From positions 1 through 43,549 of the IMG/VR virus record IMGVR_UViG_3300027868_000427: a stretch of 43,549 nucleotides of DNA; one strand, 5' to 3'. This DNA is from a virus. Below the pieces are notes generated by a model, which searched no databases, was not told where the DNA came from, and saw nothing but the letters and a program-made list of their open reading frames with translations. This document shows positions 14,219-21,863 of this stretch, piece after piece. The position numbers were made by a program, and so were the translations under genes. Within the stretch, counting starts at the first letter, position 1; each line of letters opens with the position of its first letter.

Positions 14219-14941
14219 GTGATTGTATCTCATAAATTAAAAGTAATATTTATAAAAACAAAAAAAGTCGCTGGAACTTCTTTTGAAATTGCTTTATCCA
14301 AATATTGCGGTGAAAGCGATATTATAACCCCCATATCTGACGATGACGAACAAATTCGAAAAGATATGGGGTATGTATGTGCTCAAAATTATGAAAAATC
14401 ACAATGGAATGTACCTAATTTAAACTTCCTTGTTTCAGAACCGTATTATAATCATATGGATGCTTTATCTATTAAAAATTTAATACCATCTGATATATGG
14501 GATAATTACTTAAAAGTTTCAATTTCTAGAGATCCTTGTGATGTTATTATATCACGATATTTTTATGATCTTTCTTATAATCAATCTCTGTTACGACCTC
14601 TTCCTAGAGGTAAAATGTTATCAATTGATGGACAACCGCTTAAATTACCTGAAGGAGTAATATCTTTTAGAGATTATGTTTATAGTTGTTCTGATGAAAT
14701 TTTATCTGAAAATAATTTTATTACCCATATAAAGGGTGTTAACGTAATAGATTATATGATAAAGTATGAAAATCTGCAACAAGATATTTCTTTGTTAGAA
14801 AAGAAAATTAACGCGCCCGGGTTATATCAAACATTTAAAAGAATGAACGCAAAAGGCAACATTAGGCCACATAATGCTAACGTGAATTCAATGTTTACGG
14901 AGGAATTAAAAGACTATGTACAAAAAAAAGCCCGCCTTTAA
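14219..14941 (+). CDS. Sulfotransferase-like protein
   Basis: Resembles small marine and phage sulfotransferases that transfer sulfate from PAPS to sugars. The N-terminal FIKTKKVAGTSFEIAL (residues 11-26) is the 5'-phosphosulfate loop ('K-T-x-GT-S-x-E'). ISRDPCDVIISRYFYD near 102-117 is the 3'-phosphate motif ('R-[DN]-P.....S.Y'). The start is a GTG one base after the queF stop. The last codons fold into the terminator hairpin of the opposing gene. The acceptor is unknown; the many glycosyltransferases nearby make a phage glycan plausible. Confidence 0.65.
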   Translation: MIVSHKLKVIFIKTKKVAGTSFEIALSKYCGESDIITPISDDDEQIRKDMGYVCAQNYEKSQWNVPNLNFLVSEPYYNHMDALSIKNLIPSDIWDNYLKVSISRDPCDVIISRYFYDLSYNQSLLRPLPRGKMLSIDGQPLKLPEGVISFRDYVYSCSDEILSENNFITHIKGVNVIDYMIKYENLQQDISLLEKKINAPGLYQTFKRMNAKGNIRPHNANVNSMFTEELKDYVQKKARL

Positions 14942-14949
14942 CAGCGGGC
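14922..14949 (-). terminator. Minus-strand rho-independent terminator
   Basis: On the minus strand GCCCGC, an 8-nt loop, and GCGGGC are followed by eight U. It ends the 177-aa gene's transcript. The stop codon of the plus-strand sulfotransferase-like gene lies in the loop, so the hairpin is also coding sequence. Confidence 0.85.
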
Positions 14950-14972
14950 TAATTTCACTCAAACAACACGAA

Positions 14973-15506
14973 TTAAACGTAACCTAACATCTTCTTTCTT
15001 CTTAAGTTAGGACCGGTGCCTTTATATCCAGACGATACAGGATGTAACGTCGATGTTCCGGCTCCTGCAGAACTTAAGTGATAATAAACTGTCAAATTAT
15101 TAGAATCAATAGTAGCAATAACTGTGTTTGCTGATCTAACTGATGGTAGCTTGCATGTAATAGTTGAACTTGTACCGTTATATGCTGGCTCTAAATGAAC
15201 TGCTGACATAGTATGTAAAGCGGTCGAACTGTCTCTATTATAAAGTATACCAACGATTTCTGCGTTACCACCATGAGGGTTATTTGAACCCTGATCACCT
15301 AATCTTCTAACAACTATATCTTCATTCTGTCCTGAAAGAGAATAGTTAAGATTATAAAAGTTTGCTGGTGATCCTTTAGAGAGAGGAAAGCCGCTTAATG
15401 GGCTAAAAGGAGATGGGGGCGGTACGATTTTGTCAACCGTTGTACCTTCACCTGCACCGTAGCAACTATGAGAAAAAGGAATAATTTCGTTCGTGTCAAA
15501 AGCCAT
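14973..15506 (-). CDS. Hypothetical, probably virion-associated protein, 177 aa
   Basis: No family recognised. The protein has a Pro-rich segment near residue 30 (VPPPSPFSPLSGFP), then a Ser/Thr/Asn-rich, beta-prone body (ALHTMSAVHLEPAY, SSTITCKLPSV, NNLTVYYHLSSAG). It ends in a basic tail RRKKMLGYV. It is a single-gene unit bounded by terminators at 15545 and 14922, with an AATAAATA late-type box five bases before the start. Position right after gp23 suggests a capsid accessory or decoration protein, but that is inference. Confidence 0.55.
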   Translation of the reverse strand: MAFDTNEIIPFSHSCYGAGEGTTVDKIVPPPSPFSPLSGFPLSKGSPANFYNLNYSLSGQNEDIVVRRLGDQGSNNPHGGNAEIVGILYNRDSSTALHTMSAVHLEPAYNGTSSTITCKLPSVRSANTVIATIDSNNLTVYYHLSSAGAGTSTLHPVSSGYKGTGPNLRRKKMLGYV

Positions 15507-15511
15507 GTAAT

Positions 15512-15519
15512 TATTTATT
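15512..15519 (-). promoter_or_regulatory. Late-type box AATAAATA, 5 nt before ATG
   Basis: A minus-strand AATAAATA is separated by five bases from the ATG at 15506. It is preceded by the gp23 terminator, so this gene needs its own promoter. The geometry predicts a leaderless late transcript. Confidence 0.5.
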
Positions 15520-15544
15520 CATCTATGTTAATTTTTTCGTAAAC

Positions 15545-15570
15545 AAAAAAAAAGCCCTCCGAAGAGGGCT
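15545..15570 (-). terminator. Terminator after gp23
   Basis: On the minus strand a 7-bp stem AGCCCTC/GAGGGCT closes on the very stable UUCG tetraloop and is followed by nine U. It lies about 20 bp after the gp23 stop, typical of a strong stop after a highly expressed capsid gene. Confidence 0.93.
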
Positions 15571-15591
15571 TTGCAATTGTTGTTATTTCTC

Positions 15592-17142
15592 TTAGAAATA
15601 AACGGCTTGTGAGCCTGGCGTGAACGCATCGCCCAAGTTCTTCAAGATCACAACGTGATAATACAAGTTAGCACCGAAGATGTTGTCAACAACACCATAA
15701 CGGGTTAACAAGCCAACACGTGGCGAGAAGTCGTTAGGACCAATTGTTCTCTGAACCATAACAGGAATGTATGGACAGTAGATGATACCTGTGTCATAAA
15801 ACTCAGGACCTTTATATCCAAGCAATGTATACTCAACACGAGTCGCACGAACCTGGTTCGTAACGGTTGTGTAAGGTGTATACGTGCCTTGATCAGGCTG
15901 TGAAATATAACCAGCGTTCTGCTCGAACTGAGCTTCCGTTCTGGTATCACGGTAAACGTTAAAACGACCACCGAGGTTACCAACTTTAGCAACACCGACT
16001 GGCTGTGTATTAACATTACCCTGCACCGGTACCCATTGGAACTCAGGTAACATCTCGAGAATAGCAGCTGCACGAGGTGTTGCAACAATAAAGTTAGCTG
16101 CACCACGGCGGTTTCTAATCGCGATTCTGTTCGCCTGAATAATGAGTCTCTGGTAGAAGTCTCTGTTACGCTCTACTAACCAGCGACCATCCGCTGACTG
16201 AGGAGCCCAGATTGAATAACCATTACCAGTTCCGTTGTCAAGAGCGACCTGGATCATTCTCATTAACATTTCACGGTCGATCTCAGCCTGTAACTCATAC
16301 GACATAGCGTTTGTGAGCTCAGTATCGATATCAATACCATTCATGTTCTTAAGATCCTGCTCTAATTCAACAGACCAACGAGCTGCTAATCTACGAGTAC
16401 CAGCTTCAACAGCTGTTTTCTCGAAACTAACGAGCACCTGAGGAATCTTACCTGTTAACTCGAAGTTAGCAAGCAATCTTGCAACACCAGCATCCTGATC
16501 AGCACCTGGGAAGTCGGTTGCAACACCGCCTAAACCAGACAACTTACCAGAAGATGTACCGGTGAAACGGGTATCTAACATCTGATAACCGAGTTCCTTG
16601 TTTTGGATACCGCCAGTGGCGTCACCCTTAGGAATACCAGAACCGGTAGTTGCGTTCTGAACTGCAGTAGACGTCGGAATACCGTCAACACCGTTACCTA
16701 AGGCATCGGTATCATACTTGTAACGCAAAGCAAATGCTAAGCCTACAGGTCCGCTCATTGGCTGAACACCAACGATCTCGTTAGTGATCAACTCTGGGAA
16801 TGTACGACGAATCATCGGGATGAGAATCTTAGGCAAGCGGTAGTCACCAGTTGCATAAGTATCACCCTGTGTATAGGAGTTAGGGATCTGATTACCATTC
16901 GCGCCGATGTTAACACCGCCGTTAGATAAAACAGAACCTGTACCGCCCGATACGTTATTCGCCTCATTCAAACACCATGCTTCCTGGTTCTCCAGGAGCA
17001 TTGCCGTATTAAGACGAGTGTGGTCGTCTTCGATAGCCGACACGTTATCAGAAGAGTAATCCAATACTGGAGTCCACTTCTCTAACAATGCCTTGGCTCT
17101 ATCTTGATCGATATAAGCCTGTGTGGGTTTGATAGATTTCAT
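15592..17142 (-). CDS. 23: Major capsid protein gp23 (T4-like)
   Basis: The precursor of the main head subunit, 516 aa (T4 gp23 is 521). Landmarks are an N-terminal prohead peptide region (residues 1-60, AKALLEKWTPVLDYS), then LPKILIPMIRRTFPELITNEIVGVQPMSGPVGLAFALRYKY around 103-143. There is also a conserved C-terminal half with RNRRGAANFIVATPRAAAILE and VGKVGNLGGR-type strands. In T4-like phages gp21 removes the N-terminal peptide during maturation. It follows gp22 and ends at a UUCG terminator. Its codons are clearly richer in C-ending and Thr/Asn/Tyr 'fast' codons than its neighbours, as expected for the most abundant virion protein. Confidence 0.97.
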   Translation of the reverse strand: MKSIKPTQAYIDQDRAKALLEKWTPVLDYSSDNVSAIEDDHTRLNTAMLLENQEAWCLNEANNVSGGTGSVLSNGGVNIGANGNQIPNSYTQGDTYATGDYRLPKILIPMIRRTFPELITNEIVGVQPMSGPVGLAFALRYKYDTDALGNGVDGIPTSTAVQNATTGSGIPKGDATGGIQNKELGYQMLDTRFTGTSSGKLSGLGGVATDFPGADQDAGVARLLANFELTGKIPQVLVSFEKTAVEAGTRRLAARWSVELEQDLKNMNGIDIDTELTNAMSYELQAEIDREMLMRMIQVALDNGTGNGYSIWAPQSADGRWLVERNRDFYQRLIIQANRIAIRNRRGAANFIVATPRAAAILEMLPEFQWVPVQGNVNTQPVGVAKVGNLGGRFNVYRDTRTEAQFEQNAGYISQPDQGTYTPYTTVTNQVRATRVEYTLLGYKGPEFYDTGIIYCPYIPVMVQRTIGPNDFSPRVGLLTRYGVVDNIFGANLYYHVVILKNLGDAFTPGSQAVYF

Positions 17143-17145
17143 AAT

Positions 17146-17153
17146 AATTTATA
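17146..17153 (-). promoter_or_regulatory. Candidate late box TATAAATT upstream of gp23
   Basis: A TATAAATT near-match to the T4 late consensus lies only three bases before the gp23 ATG, which is too close for a conventional start. A second TATAAATT lies farther up near 17205, and an inverted repeat TAGTAC-AATAT-GTACTA at 17168-17184 lies between them. One of these is probably the gp23 late promoter. Confidence 0.35.
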
Positions 17154-17214
17154 TCTATGTGGGTTTTTAGTACAATATGTACTAGAAATTCTTATTTTTA
17201 AAAATTTATACGTT

Positions 17215-18090
17215 TTAATATTTGCCAAGCTCGCCCATATAAGTCCTTAATGGTGCGTGACCATTATAGTCTTCCTTAGGAGATTGAACGCTCTCTTCGA
17301 TAACTGGACGATCTACGTCTTTAGTTACAGTGTTCTGTGTTTTGGCTTGCTCATGCAAAACTTCAAGATGCTCTTCGTGATTTTTATCAAACATCTTCAA
17401 CGTATAATCGAAGTTTTCATTAATAAATCTTTGTGATTTACCAGTTAAAACCTTCTTACAAAATGCTGCTTTATCTTCTGGTAGATCAGCTGTCGCTTCT
17501 TCTAAAGTTAATCTACTCTTTAAGATTGCATTTTCTCTTTGTAAACGTTCTACAATTGCTGTAGATTCGCTTAATTTTTCAACAGAATTGTCAATTCTTG
17601 TCTTACCATCTAAGATTGCGGACTTTATGCTATCCTTCTGCAAGGCTGCATCAACCGCTAATACTCTTCTCATCTCATGTAAGACTTTATTAGACTTTCT
17701 ATTCTTTACCGCTTCGTTAATATTACGCTGCGGTATTAATTTCTCAAGATATAAATCAAGGTATTTACTAACTCTTCCTACCAAGTCATTCTTGAAAGTA
17801 TGTGCTTCCTCATTAATGGCTCTGCTATACTTCTCAACCACCGAGATTAACTTATCTCCGTGATTCTTATCAATGGCGCTAATAACCTTATCCAGCTTGC
17901 TTGTATGGTCAACGTCAATGGCTTCGAGCAAATGCTCGAGCTTAGCACTGTATTCGTCGTCCTGTTTTACTAATGCTGATTCAACGTGAAGTGCAACCTT
18001 CTTATTAAATGCATGTTCAATACGCGTTAATGTATCCTCTGTAAGAATATCATCGGCTTTTTCTTGGAGTATATCAGTTATTTTGTCCAT
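17215..18090 (-). CDS. 22: Prohead core scaffolding protein gp22 (T4-like)
   Basis: An internal scaffold that shapes the prohead and is degraded by gp21. It is 291 aa, almost entirely charged and helical (LTRIEHAFNKKVALHVES, AKLEHLLEAIDVDHTSKL, KLISVVEKYSRAINEEA), without Gly/Pro-rich or catalytic segments. That coiled-coil composition is typical of gp22 (T4: 269 aa). Position between gp21 and gp23 in the same orientation supports the assignment more strongly than the primary sequence does. Confidence 0.85.
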   Translation of the reverse strand: MDKITDILQEKADDILTEDTLTRIEHAFNKKVALHVESALVKQDDEYSAKLEHLLEAIDVDHTSKLDKVISAIDKNHGDKLISVVEKYSRAINEEAHTFKNDLVGRVSKYLDLYLEKLIPQRNINEAVKNRKSNKVLHEMRRVLAVDAALQKDSIKSAILDGKTRIDNSVEKLSESTAIVERLQRENAILKSRLTLEEATADLPEDKAAFCKKVLTGKSQRFINENFDYTLKMFDKNHEEHLEVLHEQAKTQNTVTKDVDRPVIEESVQSPKEDYNGHAPLRTYMGELGKY

Positions 18091-18096
18091 TTTAAA

Positions 18097-18240
18097 TTAA
18101 AAAATTCGTTGTTTAGCAGCTTTTTTAATCTTCTGCCTGATTTTATCTTCAACAACTGTCCGTAAATTCCCATGTGCATTTTTATACTCTCCTATTGAGA
18201 CATTTTTTAAAAATTTACCAATTGCTTTACGTTGTGACAT
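18097..18240 (-). CDS. Small basic head-module protein, 47 aa
   Basis: An ORF beginning MSQRKAIGKFLKNVSIGEYK and ending KKAAKQRIF, rich in Lys and Arg, helical in appearance, lying between gp21 and gp22. In T4 the corresponding area holds small prohead-core proteins (gp67, gp68), so an internal core or DNA-binding role is possible, but I see no specific similarity. Two late-type boxes (AATAAATA and CATAAATA, 18242-18256) lie just upstream. It ends six bases before the gp22 start. Confidence 0.65.
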   Translation of the reverse strand: MSQRKAIGKFLKNVSIGEYKNAHGNLRTVVEDKIRQKIKKAAKQRIF

Positions 18241-18248
18241 ATATTTAT

Positions 18249-18256
18249 TATTTATG
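18249..18256 (-). promoter_or_regulatory. Late-type box CATAAATA
   Basis: CATAAATA on the minus strand, eight bases before the ATG of the 47-aa gene; an overlapping AATAAATA lies closer still. It partly overlaps the gp21 stop. It fits the NATAAATA pattern of T4-like marine late promoters. Confidence 0.45.
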
Positions 18257-18932
18257 CTTTAGAGCCAATTTTATCTAAAAAGGTGATAACCTGTTCACCT
18301 AAATAAGCATCTAACTCTTTTGTAGGCAGGATTTCTATACTTTTCTCAAATGTACTATAAGCTTCTTCAAACTTCCCATCTTTATTCATAATGAATTGTT
18401 TGCTTTCTAATATACCATTTACAAAAGCTTTAGGACAAGACGGATCGGATACACAATCCACCGCTACTAACTTCATATCGGTAACTTTACTAACACCCGT
18501 TTTTTCTTTTATCGGTGTTAATTGTCCTAATGCTCTAGAACTCATACCAACTTTTACACCGTCGTTAATTAAACTTTTTACAATTTGTCCACAAGGTGTT
18601 GATAGTACTTTAGACTTGCCATAAAACATGTTTCCTTCTTGCCATATGTCGGTTACTATATGACAAGCGCGCTCCAAGTCAACTTCAGCAGTAGTTGGGT
18701 GATTCAGTTCCCCCATACTTCTGTTTTCGTTAATCATATCTGATTTATAACGCGCGATTTCTCTTTTTAATTCATCTGTCGGGTAATAACGTTTGTTACG
18801 ATTAACCTCTTCAGCCATCATATATGGGCCTTTAATAAAAAGACTTTTCTTTCCGTCTTTACTAGACTCTTCTAGAACGTATTCGAATTCATCTTTTGAA
18901 GCAGGTGTTTCTACTAATAGTTTATAAGACAT
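18252..18932 (-). CDS. 21: Prohead core protease gp21 (T4-like)
   Basis: A serine protease (herpesvirus-assemblin-like fold) that cleaves gp22, gp23 and core proteins during head maturation. The domain begins LFIKGPYMMAEEVNRNKRYYP (split around residues 31-51). The catalytic His is probably His78 in MGELNHPTTAEVD, the nucleophile Ser131/132 lies in VGMSSRALGQL, and a DCVSDPSCPKAFVNG segment near 153-167 is strongly conserved in the family. At 226 aa it is close to T4 gp21 (212 aa). A TATAAATA box lies 9 bp upstream of its ATG. Confidence 0.95.
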   Translation of the reverse strand: MSYKLLVETPASKDEFEYVLEESSKDGKKSLFIKGPYMMAEEVNRNKRYYPTDELKREIARYKSDMINENRSMGELNHPTTAEVDLERACHIVTDIWQEGNMFYGKSKVLSTPCGQIVKSLINDGVKVGMSSRALGQLTPIKEKTGVSKVTDMKLVAVDCVSDPSCPKAFVNGILESKQFIMNKDGKFEEAYSTFEKSIEILPTKELDAYLGEQVITFLDKIGSKA

Positions 18933-18941
18933 GTCTGATAT

Positions 18942-18949
18942 TATTTATA
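18942..18949 (-). promoter_or_regulatory. T4-type late promoter TATAAATA for gp21
   Basis: An exact TATAAATA on the minus strand, nine bases before the gp21 ATG. It is predicted to start the gp21-gp22-gp23 transcript with a leader of only a few bases. Confidence 0.65.
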
Positions 18950-18953
18950 CTTT

Positions 18954-19574
18954 TTAAGATTTTTTAACGTAAAATGCATCACCCCACGACATACCGGCCC
19001 ATGAAGTTTCTTTTCTTTCAAACCCATATAACCCAAGATATGCATCTACTTCTTCAACTCTAGCACAGTTTTCATATAATTCATCTCTGTTTACTTCAGC
19101 GATTATATAGTCAATATTGTTAAGAGTTTTCTTTGCTCCAATAAAAACATTAAGCTCGAATCCCTGTACATCAATATTAATTAAATTAAATTTTTTAGAA
19201 GGTTCATATCTATCTAATGGGTCTATTTTTATTTCTATTTCTTCTGTAAAAACAATATGGGGGTACTGCCTGGCGTGAAGATCCGGTTTCATTAATGAAT
19301 TACTTTGCCCTGAATTATCTTTACTTCTAAAAAAAGATGTTTTTCCTTTAAATGGGCCTAGTGCTTTGTTTATACAAATAGCTCTATCATCACCACCCAC
19401 TTTGTTTACTAAAACTTTATAACTATCTTCATCTGGTTCAAAAAACAGCATATGCTGAATTGAATCATATTGATTATATATGTCGTATTCGCTTCCATGG
19501 TGACCACCTATGTGGATGACACCAGTAACATTCATTTTATATTTTTTTACTAAATTATCGTAGTCTAATAACAT
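18954..19574 (-). CDS. FkbM-family methyltransferase
   Basis: A SAM-dependent methyltransferase of the FkbM type, usually acting on hydroxyl groups of sugars or polyketides. The SAM loop is VIHIGGHHGSEYD (residues 19-31), the acidic FFEPDED (44-50) follows, and the diagnostic NLINIDVQGFELNVFIGAKK spans 130-149. At 206 aa it is a single domain. Its start overlaps the gp4-like stop by one base. It lies as a moron between head genes gp4 and gp21, implying late expression with virion proteins. A glycan on the virion is the natural substrate guess. Confidence 0.9.
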   Translation of the reverse strand: MLLDYDNLVKKYKMNVTGVIHIGGHHGSEYDIYNQYDSIQHMLFFEPDEDSYKVLVNKVGGDDRAICINKALGPFKGKTSFFRSKDNSGQSNSLMKPDLHARQYPHIVFTEEIEIKIDPLDRYEPSKKFNLINIDVQGFELNVFIGAKKTLNNIDYIIAEVNRDELYENCARVEEVDAYLGLYGFERKETSWAGMSWGDAFYVKKS

Positions 19575-20017
19575 TATATACCTAACTCTTTTTCTGTTAA
19601 AATTTTAAATTCTACACCCTTCTTCTTTGCCCATTTTTCAGCTGCATCCCATTTAGCTCTATTTTGAACATACGTTTTTTGTTCATAAATTGTTGTTGCT
19701 TTCTTTTGATACTTTTTTGATTTTGGAGGTTGCGTTTGTTTAGATGGTTTAATTTCTATCAAATAAGTTTTTGGTCCATTTGTTTCATTTATAGTTACCA
19801 ACCCATCTACAAAATATCTTTGTACCTTCTTTGTTAACGGATTCAAATAAGGTATTATAACACACTCACTGTCCCAAGCTGTTACGTTTTCATTCAAATC
19901 ACACCACCTAAAAAATTTTAGCTCCCAACCTGAACGGTATATTGGCAAAGTTTTGCCTCTATATTTGTCCCTATTTCTTGGAGTAAATACCCCTTGTCTA
20001 AATTTACCTTTAGGCAT
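19574..20017 (-). CDS. 4: Head completion nuclease, T4 gp4-like
   Basis: 147 aa, the size of T4 gp4 (150). It has a PD-(D/E)XK nuclease layout: YRSGWELKFFRWCDLN (residues 28-43) with the first acidic residue, YFVDGLVTI near 68-76 with the Asp, and TYLIEIKPSKQ near 84-94 with the E-x-K pair. The C-terminus is Lys-rich. In T4 gp4 acts on the packaged head before tail joining. Late-type box TTTAAATA lies five bases before the ATG. It is flanked by two glycan-modifying enzymes rather than by other head genes. Confidence 0.8.
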   Translation of the reverse strand: MPKGKFRQGVFTPRNRDKYRGKTLPIYRSGWELKFFRWCDLNENVTAWDSECVIIPYLNPLTKKVQRYFVDGLVTINETNGPKTYLIEIKPSKQTQPPKSKKYQKKATTIYEQKTYVQNRAKWDAAEKWAKKKGVEFKILTEKELGI

Positions 20018-20022
20018 AATTT

Positions 20023-20030
20023 TATTTAAA
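20023..20030 (-). promoter_or_regulatory. Late-type box TTTAAATA, 5 nt before ATG
   Basis: TTTAAATA lies on the minus strand five bases before the gp4-like ATG at 20017, the same spacing as at 15512, 20813 and 23795. The motif is AT-rich, so single-site confidence is limited. Confidence 0.4.
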
Positions 20031-20807
20031 TTACTTACACTTTAATACAACCTGTTCGGGAAACTCATATCCAAACTTCTGTCCCAACTTAACTACTTCT
20101 TGTAATAAAGGTTTATTAACTTTTGGTAACATTTCTTTTACAAAAATTTGCATCTCTTCATCTTCAGAAGGCCTACCCATTGATTTTCTTCTAGATCCTG
20201 TATTGTGTTGAACAGAAGTATCTAATTTTGCTGTATTTTTACATTGGGTTTTATCTTTCAAAAAATCGTAAATTTCATTTTGAAACTTCTCAACTTGTAT
20301 TGTTATATCTGGTTTTTTCTCAAGGATTAACTGATGCCATTTTACCCAAAAATCTAAAACGAATTCTATTTGATTTAACGGTTTTTCTTGCCATGGAGGG
20401 TTCATAATATCCCAATTGGCTTCTTTTAGTGCTTTAAACACCCCACGACGCATAATATTAAAATATGCTTCTTCTAATCCCTTTTTAACTGCGGTCATTT
20501 CTTCTTTTAAGCAAGGGATAGATTTAAATGGGTGTCTAGTATAGTGAATAACGTAGTCGTATGTATGTCTTGCCCACTTATAATTTTTATCATATAATTC
20601 TTCAGGGGGATTTTTGACATTATCTGGTAATGATGCATCATACCCCGGGGCGAATGCCCACATAACTAAACTTTGTCCTGGATGAATTTGTTCTATGTCA
20701 CATTTATTACCCATTTCATTCATTACATGGTTTATGAAATGAGAACCACCACAAGGGGAACCTACACACAAAAATGTACTATTACGAAAACACAAGAACT
20801 GTGGCAC
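20031..20807 (-). CDS. Sulfotransferase-like P-loop protein, 258 aa
   Basis: The N-terminal FLCVGSPCGGSHFINHVMNE segment (residues 12-31) resembles the PAPS 5'-phosphosulfate loop, and YVIHYTRHPFKSIP near 105-118 is a good 3'-phosphate binding motif (R-H/D-P-x-x-S). The C-terminal half includes WVKWHQLILEKK and a basic SRRKSMGRPSED, close to the family's late R-K-G motif. The start is GTG (no ATG is available), with a late-type box TCTAAATA five bases upstream. It lies between a virion structural gene and the gp4-like gene, so is expressed late. Acceptor unknown. Confidence 0.65.
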   Translation of the reverse strand: MPQFLCFRNSTFLCVGSPCGGSHFINHVMNEMGNKCDIEQIHPGQSLVMWAFAPGYDASLPDNVKNPPEELYDKNYKWARHTYDYVIHYTRHPFKSIPCLKEEMTAVKKGLEEAYFNIMRRGVFKALKEANWDIMNPPWQEKPLNQIEFVLDFWVKWHQLILEKKPDITIQVEKFQNEIYDFLKDKTQCKNTAKLDTSVQHNTGSRRKSMGRPSEDEEMQIFVKEMLPKVNKPLLQEVVKLGQKFGYEFPEQVVLKCK

Positions 20808-20812
20808 ACAGC

Positions 20813-20820
20813 TATTTAGA
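20813..20820 (-). promoter_or_regulatory. Late-type box TCTAAATA, 5 nt before GTG
   Basis: TCTAAATA on the minus strand with five bases to the GTG at 20807. It is one of four sites with a TAAATA core and exactly five bases to the start codon. Confidence 0.35.
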
Positions 20821-20822
20821 AA

Positions 20823-21848
20823 TTAGCCAATCAAAAACAATGGAGGTTCTGCATCGCTCAATCCTGGAGAAGCACCTGTGTATAATTCTTGTTCTAATTT
20901 TTCTTTTTCTTCTCTTCCTTCTTGCAACATATCATAATTCAATACACCACCACCAAATAATTGTATGTTACTATACTTACCTCTAACTCTTCCTAAGTTA
21001 ATTTTAGTTAAAGCTAATGCATATTGATACACCCAAGGTTCTTTTATTACCCATTGAATTGGTTGTTCAACATAACACTCTAATATACCCCAGAATCTTT
21101 CAGTTCCTGGTTCTGGGTACATTTGCATATATTGTGTCCGTTGATTAAAATTAACACTTTTACGCAACGCTAAAACATGCTCCCTTGTATCTAACCAATT
21201 CTTTAACACATACCAACTAACTAAATCAAAACCATAATTACCCATGGAATAACTAAAATAAGTTTGTTGTGCTAATGTTTGTTCTATAGTAAAAAGAGTA
21301 TTTACCCCGTCAGAAGAACCAACTTCAAACCCTCTAATATCTATAACCTTTCTATAATCATCTAAAAGATAATCAAATGATTCATTTAGATATAATTGTT
21401 CGGGTTTAAGATTTTCACCTACTTCAAAAATATATGGGTTTGCTGTTTCACCTATAACCATTTTACCTATACCATATAAAGGAGCAAAACTAGTTCCACA
21501 TTTATCAGGGTAAAGATAAGAAAAATTATCATTTAATAATGTATCATTATCTAATAACCCTTCTGTCCTTTTAGCACTAAATAAAACATCTAATCTTATA
21601 CCGGGGCCTCTTTCATAAAGAGCAGAATCAAACACTAAATATTCTCTCGTATAACCAGCGAACTTAGTAAACATTTCAACAGCTATACCTATATTTTCAT
21701 ACAAGTTATCTTGATGAACTTCAATGTTAATTAACGGGGCACCTAAAGTTCTAGATATTCTTTGAGCTAATCTATCATAACTACATATCTTGCTATTAAG
21801 ATTAGTTGAATAAAAAGAACTTACAGGTAGTACTGTTGAACAATCCAT
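20823..21848 (-). CDS. Conserved virion structural protein, possibly neck (gp13-like)
   Basis: 341 aa. The N-terminal RLAQRISRTLGAPLINIEVHQDNLYENIGIAVEMF pattern (residues about 27-61) is typical of phage head-tail connector/neck-type proteins. The C-terminal YALALTKINLGRVRGKYSN followed by a Gly-rich FGGG and SPGLSDAEPPLFLIG ending is characteristic of a conserved structural family in T4-like marine phages. I infer a neck or tail-completion role; the specific equivalence to T4 gp13 is uncertain. TATAAATA lies seven bases upstream of the ATG. Confidence 0.6.
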   Translation of the reverse strand: MDCSTVLPVSSFYSTNLNSKICSYDRLAQRISRTLGAPLINIEVHQDNLYENIGIAVEMFTKFAGYTREYLVFDSALYERGPGIRLDVLFSAKRTEGLLDNDTLLNDNFSYLYPDKCGTSFAPLYGIGKMVIGETANPYIFEVGENLKPEQLYLNESFDYLLDDYRKVIDIRGFEVGSSDGVNTLFTIEQTLAQQTYFSYSMGNYGFDLVSWYVLKNWLDTREHVLALRKSVNFNQRTQYMQMYPEPGTERFWGILECYVEQPIQWVIKEPWVYQYALALTKINLGRVRGKYSNIQLFGGGVLNYDMLQEGREEKEKLEQELYTGASPGLSDAEPPLFLIG

Positions 21849-21855
21849 TTAATAT

Positions 21856-21863
21856 TATTTATA
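21856..21863 (-). promoter_or_regulatory. T4-type late promoter TATAAATA
   Basis: An exact TATAAATA on the minus strand, seven bases before the ATG at 21848. It overlaps the stop codon of the upstream fibre-like gene. Confidence 0.6.

Noticed and set aside
17168-17184. TAGTAC-AATAT-GTACTA inverted repeat as a terminator between gp22 and gp23
   Set aside because: The stem is short and AT-rich with no U-tract on the minus strand. It is more likely a minor hairpin or protein site near the gp23 promoter.
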